This document shows positions 20,441 through 32,710 of a stretch of DNA of 64,000 nucleotides, piece after piece. The position numbers and the translations under genes are program-made. Source of the stretch: Ilex aquifolium (taxonomy: Eukaryota > Streptophyta > Magnoliopsida > Aquifoliales > Aquifoliaceae); the NCBI GenBank assembly GCA_951799425.1, contig OX637393.1, positions 16,635,744 through 16,699,743 of the forward strand, read 5' to 3'. The notes below the pieces were generated by a model. It ran no database searches, had not been told where the DNA came from, and worked only from the letters and a program-made list of their open reading frames with translations. Position 1 is the stretch's first letter, and each line of letters opens with the position of its first letter.

Positions 20441-22440
20441 CCAGAAAGTTCAACATTTGACTTACAAGAAACACACTTCAGGCTATTCGCATAGATGCAA
20501 TACAGAACTAAGGAGTAACCAATGGGTGACTTCCATCTTCAAAAATTCAATTTACTATCTGCTTGTCAACATGCTTTGCATCACAAACCAACTGTATTGA
20601 TACCATATTTGCTCACACTAGCAAAACCTCACAGCCCTTCTAGTCCATAAGAAAATCTCCACAGCAACTTCGGCACCAGCGGCAATTTTATGATTACAGA
20701 CATGCAGATATATCCATGGATTCAATGAACATTTAATGGCAATGATAGACTTTTTAATCCTTCAGTGTAATGTGTAAATTACATAACCAGGTAACTATCC
20801 ATACATATAGCTCAGAAATACAGCATCTTGATGATCTCTCTAATAGTATGAGCAAAATGTTTAGGGCCACTCACAGCTATAGTACCCAATTACATAGTAT
20901 TTGCCAAATTCGCCTCTAGATAACTAACCTGCTAGCCTTAGATTCCTAGAAGTCATGGAAGAAGGCAAATAATATTTCAGGGAATGAAAAAAATCATAAA
21001 GCTTAATCTCTAAAAAACCACCAATTTCTGAAGGCTTTGAATTGCCCGAACTACACCCTTTGACATACTACACAAGCTAGGTGAACAAAATGGCTAGCAA
21101 GATGATAGGACACTGTGGACCAATCCAAATAATAAGGCAGAAATGAATATTCTAAATTCCTTAGGAACCAACATCAACATGATTATCCCACTGGTCTTTA
21201 AAACATTACTGAAAGAGGACAAAAAAGTTCCAATTTGAGCAGGCACTGGAATTTGAATCCCCTGAAATTACCAATAATCAATAGAAGGAAAAAGACCAAT
21301 TCACTTTTCCTAGTGCCACCGAATGAAGAAAATGAGAAATTCTATCAAATCAGAATGCCATGATAATGATTAATGAAGCCAGCAGAAAAGGGTTCCATGA
21401 TATAGAATGATCCAGGCTGCAAGTGTAACATTTAAGAAGGGAAGAAATAATTAGCCTGCTAGCCACCATCACCATCACAAGGGATGCAATGATCAGGAAA
21501 AAGAGTTTCTTCATCATTTTTTCCTCCTTGAAAACCCACTGTTATTAGCCTTCTTCAAGGGGAGTGTCTTCAATTCGACGAGGGCAGAGGTTGGGCCCTC
21601 TACAAAAACAACTGTGTCTCATAGGGGAAAAATAGCAGGAGATGTCCAGGCAAGAAACACTGAAGGACTTGCAAGAAACATAATACCTTGACTTGAAATT
21701 CTAACGAGACCAGAGGAAGAAAAGCTAACAATAACAAGGGTAGTTCCCGACCTTCAAAATTCTGAATAAATACGGGAATAAGGACCAAGAAAGAGATTTT
21801 CCAAGTTTCCAAAATGGCATCTAGGATTGACTTCTATCAAGAAAAGGTTATCTCTCGCACTCTGTGTCTCTAATTTAGTAGTAGTTAACAAAATGGCTAG
21901 ACTCTAGCCATCTACCAATCTTTCCACAAGTCCTCCACCCAGTGATGAAGTAAAAAGCAATGGCATACCCCAAATTGTTGACAGCAAAATTCTTGCCCAT
22001 ATAATTCGCTCTATTTTGCTTCTGGGTACACAAATTCCCTCTAGTTCTTCAAAACGTTTCACTTTGGAAAAATTCCATCTTTATTGCCTGTATTCCTTAT
22101 GTTTCCTACCTTTTCCCCCAACTCAACACAACAAAAACAAAGCATAACCCGCAAAATGCATCTAGATTCAAATGGTTGCACAAGGTTAACTTCAAGAAAC
22201 ATTTTATTTCGTTAAGACGTAAAATAATCTAAAATTATTTGCTCTATTCTTTTCTTGATTTCTCTCAGCAACCAAACAAATAAAACTTAGGAAACTATGC
22301 AAAAATTAAAAATTAAACGATAAAAGAACATCGACCGACTCATGCAATAAAGCAAGATTTCCACAGACTCCAGCAAAAGAAAATCAATTTAACGACTAGA
22401 TAAATCAATTTCAGATAATCGTAATGCACATACGTATATA
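20441..22440. other. Non-coding stretch between LINE and putative leader
   Basis: Two kilobases without a supported gene. A 70-codon hydrophobic frame at 21600-21812 (minus) has no recognised domain. The stretch may be intron sequence of the PAC1 transcript or intergenic. Confidence 0.35.
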
Positions 22441-22458
22441 TAAAAGGAGAGAGAGCTG

Positions 22459-22560
22459 ACCGCGGATCTGAAGAGAAGTTTGCGAGAAAAGCAAAGATTT
22501 CAGGAGATTGAGGCACAGACGGGGAACAAAGCTTGGCTTTTCCCTGCTATATAAACTAAG
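22459..22560 (-). promoter_or_regulatory. Putative minus-strand promoter and leader exon, perhaps PAC1 exon 1
   Basis: On minus, a TATA box (TTTATATAGC, about 22546-22555) is followed by a C/T-rich leader ending CTTCAGATCCGCG and then GTCAGCTC, a plausible donor at 22460. No coding frame follows before PAC1 at 14563, whose ATG is immediately preceded by an acceptor-like CAG. Linking the two by a roughly 7.9-kb 5'UTR intron is an inference. The leader could instead start a non-coding transcript. Confidence 0.4.
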
Positions 22561-22620
22561 CTACTTCTCGCCCAAGTTTCGTTTATTGTTCCCGACGAAG
22601 CTTTTGACTTCTGCTTTTGC

Positions 22621-23448
22621 TGACTCAAAGTAAAATCAACAAGAAAATGTAATGCATAGCTTATTTAAACCTACTTCATAATTTAAATTTAGTTTGAGGA
22701 TGTAGCCAATTATAATTAGTGGATTGAAAATGAACTTGAAATTAAATATTGAAACTTGAAACTAAACTATTTTTTTTCTACGATATACGGGCGACTTACG
22801 CACACCTCGATTAATCTCATTTCAGACATAGATATTTGTTAACTTAAAAACGTATATTTTTGTTTTTTTCTTTTTTAACATAAAATAAAGTTTTCCACTA
22901 GTGAATGATAAGCATCTAGATAATTTTTTTTATTAACATGTATTAACAACAAGATCTATTATTGTCTTTCGCATGTCCTTGAAAATGTAAAGTAGGTGCG
23001 GTTCTTTCTAGAAAAGATAGTTTTCCCACAACTCGAGGAAAGAATCTCGAGGCTGGAATATGCTTACTGGAAAGGCTGGCTCATCAAGCCTACCCCTCTG
23101 TTATCTACGTTGTTCCTGATTAAAGGCATATTATCTACGTTGAGATTAGAGTATTCATGAAAAATAAATCTTTCATTTTGTCGTCCCAACGAGTTACCTA
23201 GATTTAAATTGAGGACGTCTAAGTTTACAGTTCGTCCCTGCTATCACTTGAACAATCTTTGGAGTTAAAATTAATTGATATAATGAATGATGTCTCATAT
23301 AAAGTCCTCATATCATTGTTCAAGAAATTAATTAAGAAAACACCATATGTCATAATTGAATTAAAAAGTTAATTGGTGGATTGTTGCCACAATCCCACAT
23401 CTATAACTCGGGTGGATGGAGTGAAGGATGGAGAGGTTAATTGAGACC
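22621..23448. other. AT-rich intergenic stretch
   Basis: No coding frame, no recognised repeat and no strong promoter signature. Confidence 0.35.
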
Positions 23449-24753
23449 AAAGATCAAAATTTCGTTCCGAAGTACCGTTTTAGTTAGCTCAAAAACGGAA
23501 ACGTTTCGGAAATTCAGAAAAATATATGGAAACACAATTACAATCCATTTATTTATAAAGATAAGCTAAATAATTGATTAATTCAATATATTTATTAGGT
23601 TAACATCCATTTATACAAGAATAAATTTAAATTAGAGGGAAAAAAAAGCATATTTAATATACCAATTTAACAAATAATAATAACATAAAAGAATAATTAC
23701 AAAAAGGAAAAAAAATAATGAAAGATATCAAATTAAATTAATGGTACTTATGCATACATAAAAGTTAAAAGTTAAAATACAGTGGGGTATTAAATGTAAT
23801 TGGTCATACTTATAACAAAATAAATAAATAAATAAATAAAAGGCAGAAGATTTCATGACCCAAATATTATTTCATTAATATTAAAATCATTGTGTACACA
23901 ATTTGTACACACATAAATACTTAATTCTAGATATTTAACAAATAATAAAAACATAAAAGAATAATTACAAAAAAAAAATAAAATAATGAAATGTATCAAA
24001 TTAAATTAATGGTACTTATGTATACATAAAAGTAAAAAGTTAAAATACAGTGGGGTATTAAATGTAATTGTTCATACTTATAACAAAAAAAATAAAAATA
24101 AAAATAAAAGGCAGCACAGTCGGAACAAACACAAACAGACAGAGAATAGAGAGGCGAGAACGATAGGTGATAGGCGATGGGCGATGCCGGTGCCGGAGAG
24201 AGAGAGAAGAAGAAGAAGAACCTACGTGATACCTCTTAGTCGCAGCTCGCAGCGATGAAGACAGGACTCCCAACTCCCAAGCCCTAGATCTGCTTGGAAT
24301 ATGGTTGGATCGGCTCAAATCTGGACTCAATGAGGTAAGTTACTGAAGTCTTCTCCTTTAATTTCTAGTCTATAGTCTCTGTCTCTTCGATTTTGTCTAG
24401 TGCCTTTCTCTCTCTATCTCTTCTCTTTTTTTTTTTGCTTGGAAGGTCTGAACCTGGACGTCTTCACATGTGATTTCTGAGCTTGGAGGACCTGTAAATT
24501 CTGACATTTTACTTGTAGAATCTTTAGCTTTCAGAGAGTTTCTTTTTTTTTTTCTTTCTTTTGGCCTGGAGTGAAGCAAATCTTTAGCTTTTTTTCTTTC
24601 TGAGATTTTTGTGATAATTGTTTCGTCGAAACGGTCTGACACAGTGACGTTTTGATCGAAACTTTGAAATTTTGGGATTCAACCCATATTTCGTGTCAGT
24701 GTGTTGAAATTTCGAAACGTTTCAGACGTTTCGACACGACATTTAGATCATTG
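23449..24753. mobile_element. Non-autonomous Mutator-like element, 1.3 kb
   Basis: Begins aaagatcaaaatttcg and ends with a decayed inverse (gtttcgacacgacatttagatcatt). It is flanked by attgagac on both sides (23440-23447 and 24754-24761). The ends match the termini of the shorter elements at 50793 and 51765. Inside are AT-rich sequence with a duplicated block (about 23635-23810 against 23935-24070) and a GC- and GA-rich part (24110-24345) that looks like a plant gene leader with a possible donor at 24333. No transposase is visible. Confidence 0.65.
24110..24345 (+). other. Gene-like leader sequence inside the 1.3-kb element
   Basis: GA-rich tract (gagagagagaagaagaagaa, about 24200) and unusually GC-rich sequence for the region, ending caatgag then gtaagtt. 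It resembles a 5'UTR/first exon carried by a Mutator-like element. The opposite-strand frame 24058-24330 (Ser/Arg-rich) is probably not coding. No parent gene is recognised. Confidence 0.35.
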
Positions 24754-26279
24754 ATTGAGACTTAACTCAAGTTATAAAATTTTTAATTAAACAGATGTTA
24801 TAAAATTATTAATTTAAGTTTAACCTTAGTTTTAACTTGAGCCTTTAAACAAATTAAACGCGAGTACTGATATATTTTTGAATTTGGGTTGCATTTGGAT
24901 TATACAAAATTAATTTGAAATGCGGATTTTATTATCGATCGAAATTTAAGTTCATTCTAGTTTGACTATTGTGTTACACAATTTGAAGTAAAATTCGAGT
25001 TCAAATGGGGTTCAATATCAGGTTGAGTCTCAATACTCAAGACTCCAACTAGAGTAGTGTCTGAATTTAAGTCAAATTGTACTTTTTTGCTTAAGCTAAA
25101 CTCGAGATTAGTTATCTATACCTAAGCACTCAAGAAAAAATTTTGAACTTGGGTTCGAATATTAATCCATAGTGGACTCTATTACACATTTTTAGAATAC
25201 TAGCAATGCACCACATGTGAGAACAATTCTAAAACTAATTAAGAGTTATTCATGCAAACTATAATTTAACTTTTTTTGGCTCTAAACTCTAATACTATTT
25301 GAAAGGTGATTTTGGAATTTTGTTGGACTTCCTTATTTAAATACTAGTCATAACTCATGTCTGAAGGCACGATACAACCTAAAACTTGAGCACCCATTAC
25401 CTAAAATACCAATTTTTTTTCATTTTTTTTCTTTAATTACATAATTTGAAATTAATTTATACCTATTATTTTTTTAAAAAAATTGACAAAATTTTTCAAA
25501 ATATATGACCTCAAAAAATATTAACATATGTATAATATCGTAAATGAACAATGTCTAAAATAAAATTGTATTGAGCCACAAATAAATCCAAAATAAAATG
25601 ATTTAACTTGTAATAGAAATGAGTGGCGATAGAAATGAGCGAAAAATATATGGAGATAATTATAAAATTCAAACTCCTAGCTCCCTTTATTATATAGATA
25701 TTTTCTACATTGCATAATATATTATTGAGCAATGCTATTATGTCATAATCTACTAAGCTAATTTACTATGATCATTAGATTGACTGTGGGTTCCATCAAA
25801 CATTACGACTTAGTGTTAATTCAATGGTTATAATAAAATCACGTCATTAGGTCAGATTTTTATGTCTAAATAACATTACTCTATATTATTTTGGCCAATC
25901 ATCCTTTTTTAGATTTAAATTTTTAAAAGCTTTGGCAATGGAATTATGAAGATCAATTTGATTACTGTTATGCATTGACACAACATAGTTAACAATGGAA
26001 TGATGTAGATCAACTTAGCTATTGGTATGCAAATGAGGTTCCTGTCATTGTTTTATTAAAAAAAAAAGCCTTCTATAAATGTCAAATCTAATAACCCAAT
26101 TTTTCAAGGACAAAATTGAATAACCAAAATTCCATATCGAGTGTCATTGAAGTACTAATTCCAAAAGTTTGTTCACATACTATTGCGCATGCGCAATTTT
26201 TTTTCTTCTTGATTTAACATGTCTACAAGTAAAACAATGTCACATGTATACATATTGATCATCATGCAATCAGTTGATT
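24754..26279. other. AT-rich intergenic stretch
   Basis: No supported gene. Contains T/A homopolymer runs and a 73-codon AT-rich minus frame (25511-25732) without a domain. Confidence 0.35.
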
Positions 26280-26733
26280 GACATAACCTACCGGTAAAAC
26301 TTTGTCCAGTAGGCAAAACCTACAGGTAAAACATTGACCTATCGGTAGAACATTGACCTACCGATAGGTTTTCAAAAAATTTGAAATTTTAAGAATGTTT
26401 TGCTATGCTTTTGGGCTTTGTGTCCTCTTATACAAATGATGTAAATGGACAATAATGGGGTATGAATTGTGGTATATTGGACCTCAGATGGGTCATTTGA
26501 TTAAATGTATACAATTTTTGTGTTTTGTGATCCCGGTAAAGGAGATGTTGTGCCATGGTGTCAGGTTATGCGGCATCCACGGGTAATTCCACGGGTTGAC
26601 GGGTGATCAACGGTTGATAAAGGACCCTCGGTTTTAGGGGCGTCACAGCTTGGTATCAGAGCGTATTGATATCTTAGCTTAATTCGAGTTAATCATGGGT
26701 TAATTATGGACACCCGAATTTTGGGGTGTCACA
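26280..26733 (+). repeat. Truncated 5' LTR of the gypsy element
   Basis: The last 450 or so bases match the end of the 3' LTR (32600-33073): ACCGGT-type repeats, then the conserved ...ttggggtgtcaca terminus. The upstream two kilobases of LTR are missing, and the repeat array is only a few units here. Confidence 0.85.
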
Positions 26734-26736
26734 GCT

Positions 26737-26748
26737 TGGTATCAGAGC
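26737..26748 (+). other. Primer-binding site (tRNA-iMet) of the gypsy element
   Basis: tggtatcagagc begins three bases after the LTR end. A second identical copy lies 86 bases upstream inside the LTR (26651-26662). Confidence 0.88.
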
Positions 26749-27066
26749 TTGGATATACGATTTACCTAGGCCTTGATGGGCATAGGTCTAGACCATTGCA
26801 TTCATTATGCATTTCATATTATGTGTTATGTGTTATGTGAATTATATGCATGGTGAAATGTATATGGAAAGAGAAACACTAGGGTTAGAAAAACATAACC
26901 TTGGGATTCAGAAAAAGGATGAATGGGATGGTTTAGGGTGTATATGTCTACTAGTGGTTAGCACATGCTCTACTAGTTAAACAAAGAGGTAAATCTCAAA
27001 GTTTGAACTTGATCCCTATCTTGGGATATTAAGTTAGCTCCCTATTGCTATTTGACATGTGTGTAG

Positions 27067-27957
27067 ATAGCAAATAGAGGAAGAGGACGCCGAGGCGGTG
27101 GGCGGAACAATAACCAACCACCACCGACCTTTGACCAACAAACCGTTATAGAGGCTATGGGTACAATGGCTGCTAACCTAGCACAGACAAGCGTCAATAT
27201 AAGCCAAAGGGCTCAAGACATCCAAAGGAGTTTAAGTTCCATAAGCCACCAACGTTCATGGAAAAAGCAGAGGACATCTAGCCCACAGGGATCACAAAGG
27301 CAGAGCCAAGGCTATCAAGGCCAAGCCCAGAGTCGTTTGTCCCAAGGAAGGAAGAAATTCAAGGAGAAGTTTCAAGGAGGTCAAAATACATGTTTCCATT
27401 GTCGACAACCGGGCCATGTGAGGAAGAATTGTCCCCTGAGGCAAAGCTTACAGAGTTCTGAGACGCCTCAATCCCAGTCGTCAGTAGGACTCACACAAGC
27501 AACCGTTGTTCCTCCCTGTCCCACTATGGATCAGGGAAACTTGTCCCAACTACAGGGTGCTGCACAAGCCCCTAGTACTTCACGTGCGGGTACTTCGCAA
27601 TCAGGGCGGATGAGCCAGGATGTGGGCCAAGACCAAGGTCAATCCTCCCAAGGCAGGAGACACTTCAGGGCTTCCAATCAGGCAGGCCCACGGGCATGTT
27701 TCCATTGCCACCAACCAGGTCACAAGAAGCGGGATTGTCCTCAAAGGCAGAGATCCCAGAGCTATGGGGCATCTCTATCTCAATCATCGGTGGGACAACC
27801 ACAGACTTACTTTGTTCCTCCCTACCCTACCATGGGCCAGGGAAGTCAGTTCCAGTTTCAGGGTGCGGCACAGGCCCCTACTACTTCCCGAGTGGGGACT
27901 TCGCAATCAAGCCAGATGGACCAGGGACTCTCAAGCGGCAACATCGGGGACACATGA
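27067..27957 (+). pseudogene. Gypsy gag remnant with duplicated zinc knuckle
   Basis: The frame is open from 27067, where ATA replaces the expected ATG before ANRGRGRRGGG. The first usable ATG is 27157. An N-terminal stretch (QTVIEAMGTMAANLAQ) passes straight into the nucleocapsid, so the capsid domain is deleted. Two CCHC knuckles follow, CFHCRQPGHVRKNC (27391) and CFHCHQPGHKKRDC (27697), each C-x2-C-x4-H-x4-C, with Gln/Ser-rich spacers. The knuckles and spacers form a tandem duplication with a 306-base (102-codon) offset. The frame stops at 27957. Confidence 0.85.
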
Positions 27958-28182
27958 GACGGTCTTTGACGTTGCACCATAGAGTGAGTCGATGGATCAG
28001 TCGGCGACCCACAGTACATCTCTTATTACTTATTTATGGGCACACATGTTATTTGATTTGAACGTGTCACATACTGTCATTTTCACGTTCTTGTGCATGA
28101 TATAGATTTAGATATCGCAATCCTAAATGAGTCCTTATGGGAAAAGTCAACCTTAGGGGGGGTATGTGTACATTGACCAGAT

Positions 28183-28407
28183 ATGTTGGGTTGTGAGTTA
28201 GAGATCTTGGGGATTCTACTCATCGTAGACCTTAGGGTCGTGGACATGTCGGGATTTGATGTCATCCTTGGGATGGACTGGTTGGCGGCACACCGAGTCG
28301 TCATTGAATGTGATCAGAAGAAGGTCACGACCTATACACCGGATCGTGTTTGTTTTGAGTTTCAAGGGGAAAAACACGATGTTTTACCCCAGACTGTGTA
28401 TGACTAG
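28183..28407 (+). pseudogene. Gypsy aspartic protease remnant
   Basis: Frame with VDMSGFDVILGMDWLAAHRV, the RVP-type protease C-terminal block found before RT in chromoviruses, followed by a VTTYTPDRVCFEFQGE tail. The N-terminal DTG active-site part is not readable upstream in frame. Confidence 0.8.
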
Positions 28408-28529
28408 TCCTCGATGGCACGGGCAGTTGGTGGGTTAGCTAACAAGCCTTACCCTAGAGAACGAGGCGAGACTGAAGTAGGGTCTACCTCGGGTGAGTTG
28501 TGAGTATGAGGATGTTCTTCCGGATGAAC

Positions 28530-30256
28530 TACCGGGATTACCTCCACATCGGGATGTAGACTTCACTATTGAGTTGCACCCCGATACATCACCTATTTCT
28601 ATGACTCCGCATAGAATGGCACCGGTAGAGTTGCGAGAACTCTAGGTCCAATTACAAGAATTGTTGAATAAGGGCTTCGTTAGACCGAATGCTTCACCTT
28701 GGGGCGCTTCGGTACTATTTGTCAAAATTACAGAGGAGGCTTACTTCACCTCCTATTCTAGTAGTCCCAGAAAGGGGACAGAGGTACCCAGTTTATTGTG
28801 ATACCTCCAAGGACGGACTTGGATGTGTGGAGATATTGTCCATTAGAGACCAGGTACGGTCGGGTACAGGTGACGAAGGCTGGGTCATTCATGCGGATGG
28901 TAGTCTTCGGTATAAGGGAAGGGTTGTGGTTCCCCATTCTACGGATCTGAGAGAGGAGATCCTTAGGGAGTTCCATTACTCCTGTTTTGCTGTGCATCCA
29001 TGTGGCACGAAGATGTACCATAATCTTTGTCACCTATACTACTAAAGTGGGATGAAGAGGCACGTCAGAGATTTCGTTAGCCGATGTTTCACGTGTCAAC
29101 AGGTCAAGGCTGAGCACCAGAGACAAGTAGGGTTGCTTCAGCCTTTGGAGGTGGCTGAGTGGAAGTGGAAACACGTCACGATGAATTTTGTGACCCACTT
29201 GCCACGGACATCGTGTGGGCATGATGTGGTGTGGGTGATAGTCGACCAGCTTACCAAGTCGGCACACTTTTTGGTGGTGTGGATGACCTTCACACTGGAA
29301 GAATTCTGCAGCTTGTATATACGTGAGATTGTCTGGTTACATGGGGTGCCCGTATCTATAATATCGGATCGGAATCCAGGTTTACGGCTCATTTTTGGGA
29401 GAGTTTTCAGCGGGCCATGGGGACACAGTTGATGATGAGCACAACTTTTCATCCCCAGACGGACGGTCAGTCGGAGAGGACCATCCAGATTCTAGAGGAC
29501 ATGTTACGAGCATGCGTCCTAAACCTCAAGGGTAGCTGGGAAGATCATTTACCCTTAGTGGAGTTCGCCTACAACAATAGTTATCAGACGAACATATAAA
29601 TGGCACCCTATGAGGCACTATATAGGAGACTTTGTCTTTCTCTGGTGTGTTGGACGGAGGTGGGAGAGAGAACCTCCACGGGTCCAGATCTGATTAGAGA
29701 TACCTTAGAGAATGTAGACTTGATTCGGAAGCGTCTTCCCAAGGCTCAGAGCCGGCAGAAGAGCTACGCCGACAGACGACGGCGACATCTAGAGTTTGAG
29801 GTGGGAGATCATGTCTTTTTGAAGGTGATGTCTAAGAGAGGAGTGGTCAAATTCGGCAAGCAGGGAAAGCTGTTGTCGAGGTTTATCGGGCCCTTCGAGG
29901 TACTTGAGAGGGTTGATACAGTAGCTTACCAGTTGGTGTTACCGCCGAGTCTATCGGGTGTTCACGCAGTATTCCATATCTCTATGCTCCAGAAGTATAC
30001 TCTAGATCTGAAATATGTGGTGGATTGAGGTGAACTGATTGTTGATGCGAATGGGACCTTCGAGGAGGGAACGGTGCGTATCATGGATAGCCGGGATCAG
30101 GTTTTGCAAGGTAAGACCGTGAGACTAGTGAATGTGTTGTGGCAGCACCGAGGAGTGGAGGAGGCGACATGGGAGCGTGAGGACACCATACGTACCAGTT
30201 ATCCGTTCTTGTTCGAGGAAGGAGGTACAATTCTTCTAGTCAATTATGTTATATGA
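28530..30256 (+). pseudogene. Gypsy RT/RNase H/integrase/chromodomain remnant
   Basis: RT starts normally ([25 protein letters not shown], about 28560-28710) and then jumps to a RNase H fragment ([16 protein letters not shown], about 28785). That in turn jumps to pre-integrase and the integrase zinc region (REEILREFHYSCFAVHPCG; SRCFTCQQVKAEHQ). Integrase core blocks follow (WVIVDQLTKSAHFL; TTFHPQTDGQSERTIQILED) with a frameshift near 29400 and a stop at 29597-29599. The GPFEVLERV block and the chromodomain-like end reach 30256. Two internal deletions remove the RT palm, including its catalytic YxDD, and most of RNase H. Confidence 0.88.
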
Positions 30257-30316
30257 CTATAGCATATGCATGTGATCGAATGTGCCTGTGTGTATGAATT
30301 TCGGGGATGAAATTCT

Positions 30317-30332
30317 TTTAAGAGGGGAAGAA
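30317..30332 (+). other. Polypurine tract of the gypsy element
   Basis: tttaagaggggaagaa directly precedes the TGTAAAACCC start of the 3' LTR. Confidence 0.85.
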
Positions 30333-30721
30333 TGTAAAACCCGGGTAAATTTGAACTTTTTACGAAAAGGGGTAAAACGGTAATTTACCACTGTGGTATG
30401 AGTTACAAACCTGAAATTTTCTAGATCTCAGATGATGAAACGGACTCACCGTTAGATTCGTCTCGCGAAATCTAGTTATCCCGTCAAATTTCGTTGAATT
30501 CCTAAAAAGTCGGATTTTTTGCGTTTTACGAGGCGGGTCGGGTCTCGGGTGACCCAAAAACGAAATTTTTAATAAAATTTTAAAATTTGAAAAATAATTT
30601 AAGGCAAGTTAAAATAAAGATATTTTGAATTTGAACCGGGGCGAAATTTAATCGTTTCAGGGCGAAAACAGACCCGGAAAAAAGAGGGTCGTGTGGCGCG
30701 TTGTGGGCTAAGCAATTAAAG

Positions 30722-30732
30722 GGTATAAATAG
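30722..30732 (+). promoter_or_regulatory. TATA box of the gypsy LTR promoter
   Basis: gtataaatagg is followed about 30 bases on by a pyrimidine-rich leader (tctccccattcttc). This is the expected LTR start-site layout. Here it faces toward CSTF64. Confidence 0.65.
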
Positions 30733-32399
30733 GGGAGAAAATCTGATTTTCTCCCCATTCTTCAGCCGGTTTTCACGTTAGAAAGGAAGAGAGGGAAAAT
30801 CCAAGTTCTCTCCACCTTCTCTCTACGATCTACGGAGATTCGTTACTCGAATCAACTCAAGCGAAGAACAAAGATTGTTCTACGCGGCGAGGGCTACAAA
30901 TCCATACCAAGAAGGGCAGATTTCACCGAAGTTTCCAAAAACGAGCTTGGAGAAATCAAGGGTTTTGGGCGAGATTGAGATTCTTGGAGCTTCCTACGGT
31001 TAATTTACGCTTCAAGAGGTAGGGTTCTCTCCTACTAAGATTTATTTCCAACCTAGGGTAATTATATGGAATGGGTAGGTTGTTAGAGATATTTAGCACT
31101 TGCCTATTGTCCTTGTTTTGGTGAAATGAGTAGAATAAACTCTATCTTGAATTGAGTATGTAGAAATTGTCTAATGTGATTTCTTGAGAAGTGTGGAATT
31201 TGGGGCATGTTATGTGTTTACATGAGTTGTGTCTTGTATGGGTAATTGATAAAATACCTTGAATGATTGAAGTTGTTGTTTTGATGAAACTGAGATAACA
31301 TGCTTGGATGATGTGGTAAATTGAAATCCTATGCTTGGATGATGTGAATTACTATGGAAAATGTAAATGTTGATATGTGATCATGATATGTTAGCATTGT
31401 GATGATTTATGGAGATTATATGCTTAGGATGTAATAATCCTTGGTATGTGTAAGATGTGGTAGAAATAATCCATATGACATCCATTACATATGAATATGA
31501 TATTAATGTTGCAATTGCTCATTATATTGCATATGCACGGAGGCATCTCATTTATGGGCATGAGACATGGGTGTGGGTGTGTGTGCATGGTTGATCAAAC
31601 ACCATTCGTGGTGGTTGATAAGTTTACTCGGGAAGGTTGGATCGAAGATCCGGCTGAGTTGCATGGTTGCATGAAAAATTTGTGTCGGGTATAGCAAGAA
31701 GGGTTAGATTCTCCCTCGGGTGCAAGACCCGGCTACTTGGTTCATACACTTCCCTGTGATGAAATTCCGGAAAAATGTAATGGTGTACGGAACCATCGGT
31801 GTGATTCCAAAATCCGATACCCAATAAAGACACATGATTTTGTTTTATAAAATAGTCATTTGATGTGTAACATCCAACAATGATTTAGTTTTATAAATAC
31901 ATGACTTTTATTTCAAAATGATCATTGGATGTATTTCATCAATGACGAATTTATTGCACATTGACATTGCATTATGTTGTGGGAGCCGGTGAGGGCTCGG
32001 GTTAAAGTGCATGAGTGAGTTTCATCTCATTTCATGACATGACATGGTAGAATTCCAACATTGAATTGCATATTCTTAATTGGAATGGATGAGGCTTGTT
32101 GATTGTTGCATGTGCACATTTCATATGCACTTAGGTTGGGGAGTAGCCTCTGTAGGAGATATTCTATTGAGCGTGGCTCACCCTATACGGGAAAACATTT
32201 CAGGTGCGGGGTTCACACCGGCAGACGACTCCCAATTCAAGCCTCAAGGGTGAAGAAGGCCGACTTGTGACTTTTATAACTCATTTTGTATAACTTTTGT
32301 GAAAATTTCATTTTGGCATGTAAAAATATAGAATTGTTTGTAATAGAACTTGTTGTATCATGTGTCACGTGAAAAACTTTAGTAAACAGGTGAAACAGA

Positions 32400-32710
32400 C
32401 AAATTTGGGCAAAACCTACCAGTAGAATATTAACCTACCGGTAGAACTTTGTCCAGTAGGCAAAACCTACCGGTAGATCATCAATCTACCGGTAGAACTT
32501 TGACCTACCGGTAGAACATTAATCTAGCGGTTGAACCTTGTCCAGTAGGAAAAACCTGCCGGTAGAAAATCAACCTACTGGTAGAACTTTGACCTACCGA
32601 TAGAACATTAAAATACCGGTAGAACCTTGTCCAGTAGGCAAAACCTATCGGTAGAACTTTGTCCAGTAGGCAAAACCTACTGGTAGAACATTGACCTACC
32701 TGTAAGTTTT
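32400..32710 (+). repeat. ACCGGT-type minisatellite in the gypsy LTR
   Basis: Roughly a dozen degenerate copies of cctaccggtagaac, joined by either attgac/tttgac or ttgtccagtaggcaaaa. The truncated 5' LTR holds only about four copies, so the array changed length between the two LTRs. Confidence 0.85.

Noticed and set aside
24058-24330. 90-codon Ser/Arg-rich minus frame
   Set aside because: Lies on the GA-rich part of a non-autonomous transposon; composition reflects the simple sequence.
32400-32710. Regular short repeats considered as a CRISPR array
   Set aside because: Spacers are themselves repeats, units vary in length, the sequence lies in a plant LTR and no cas genes exist.
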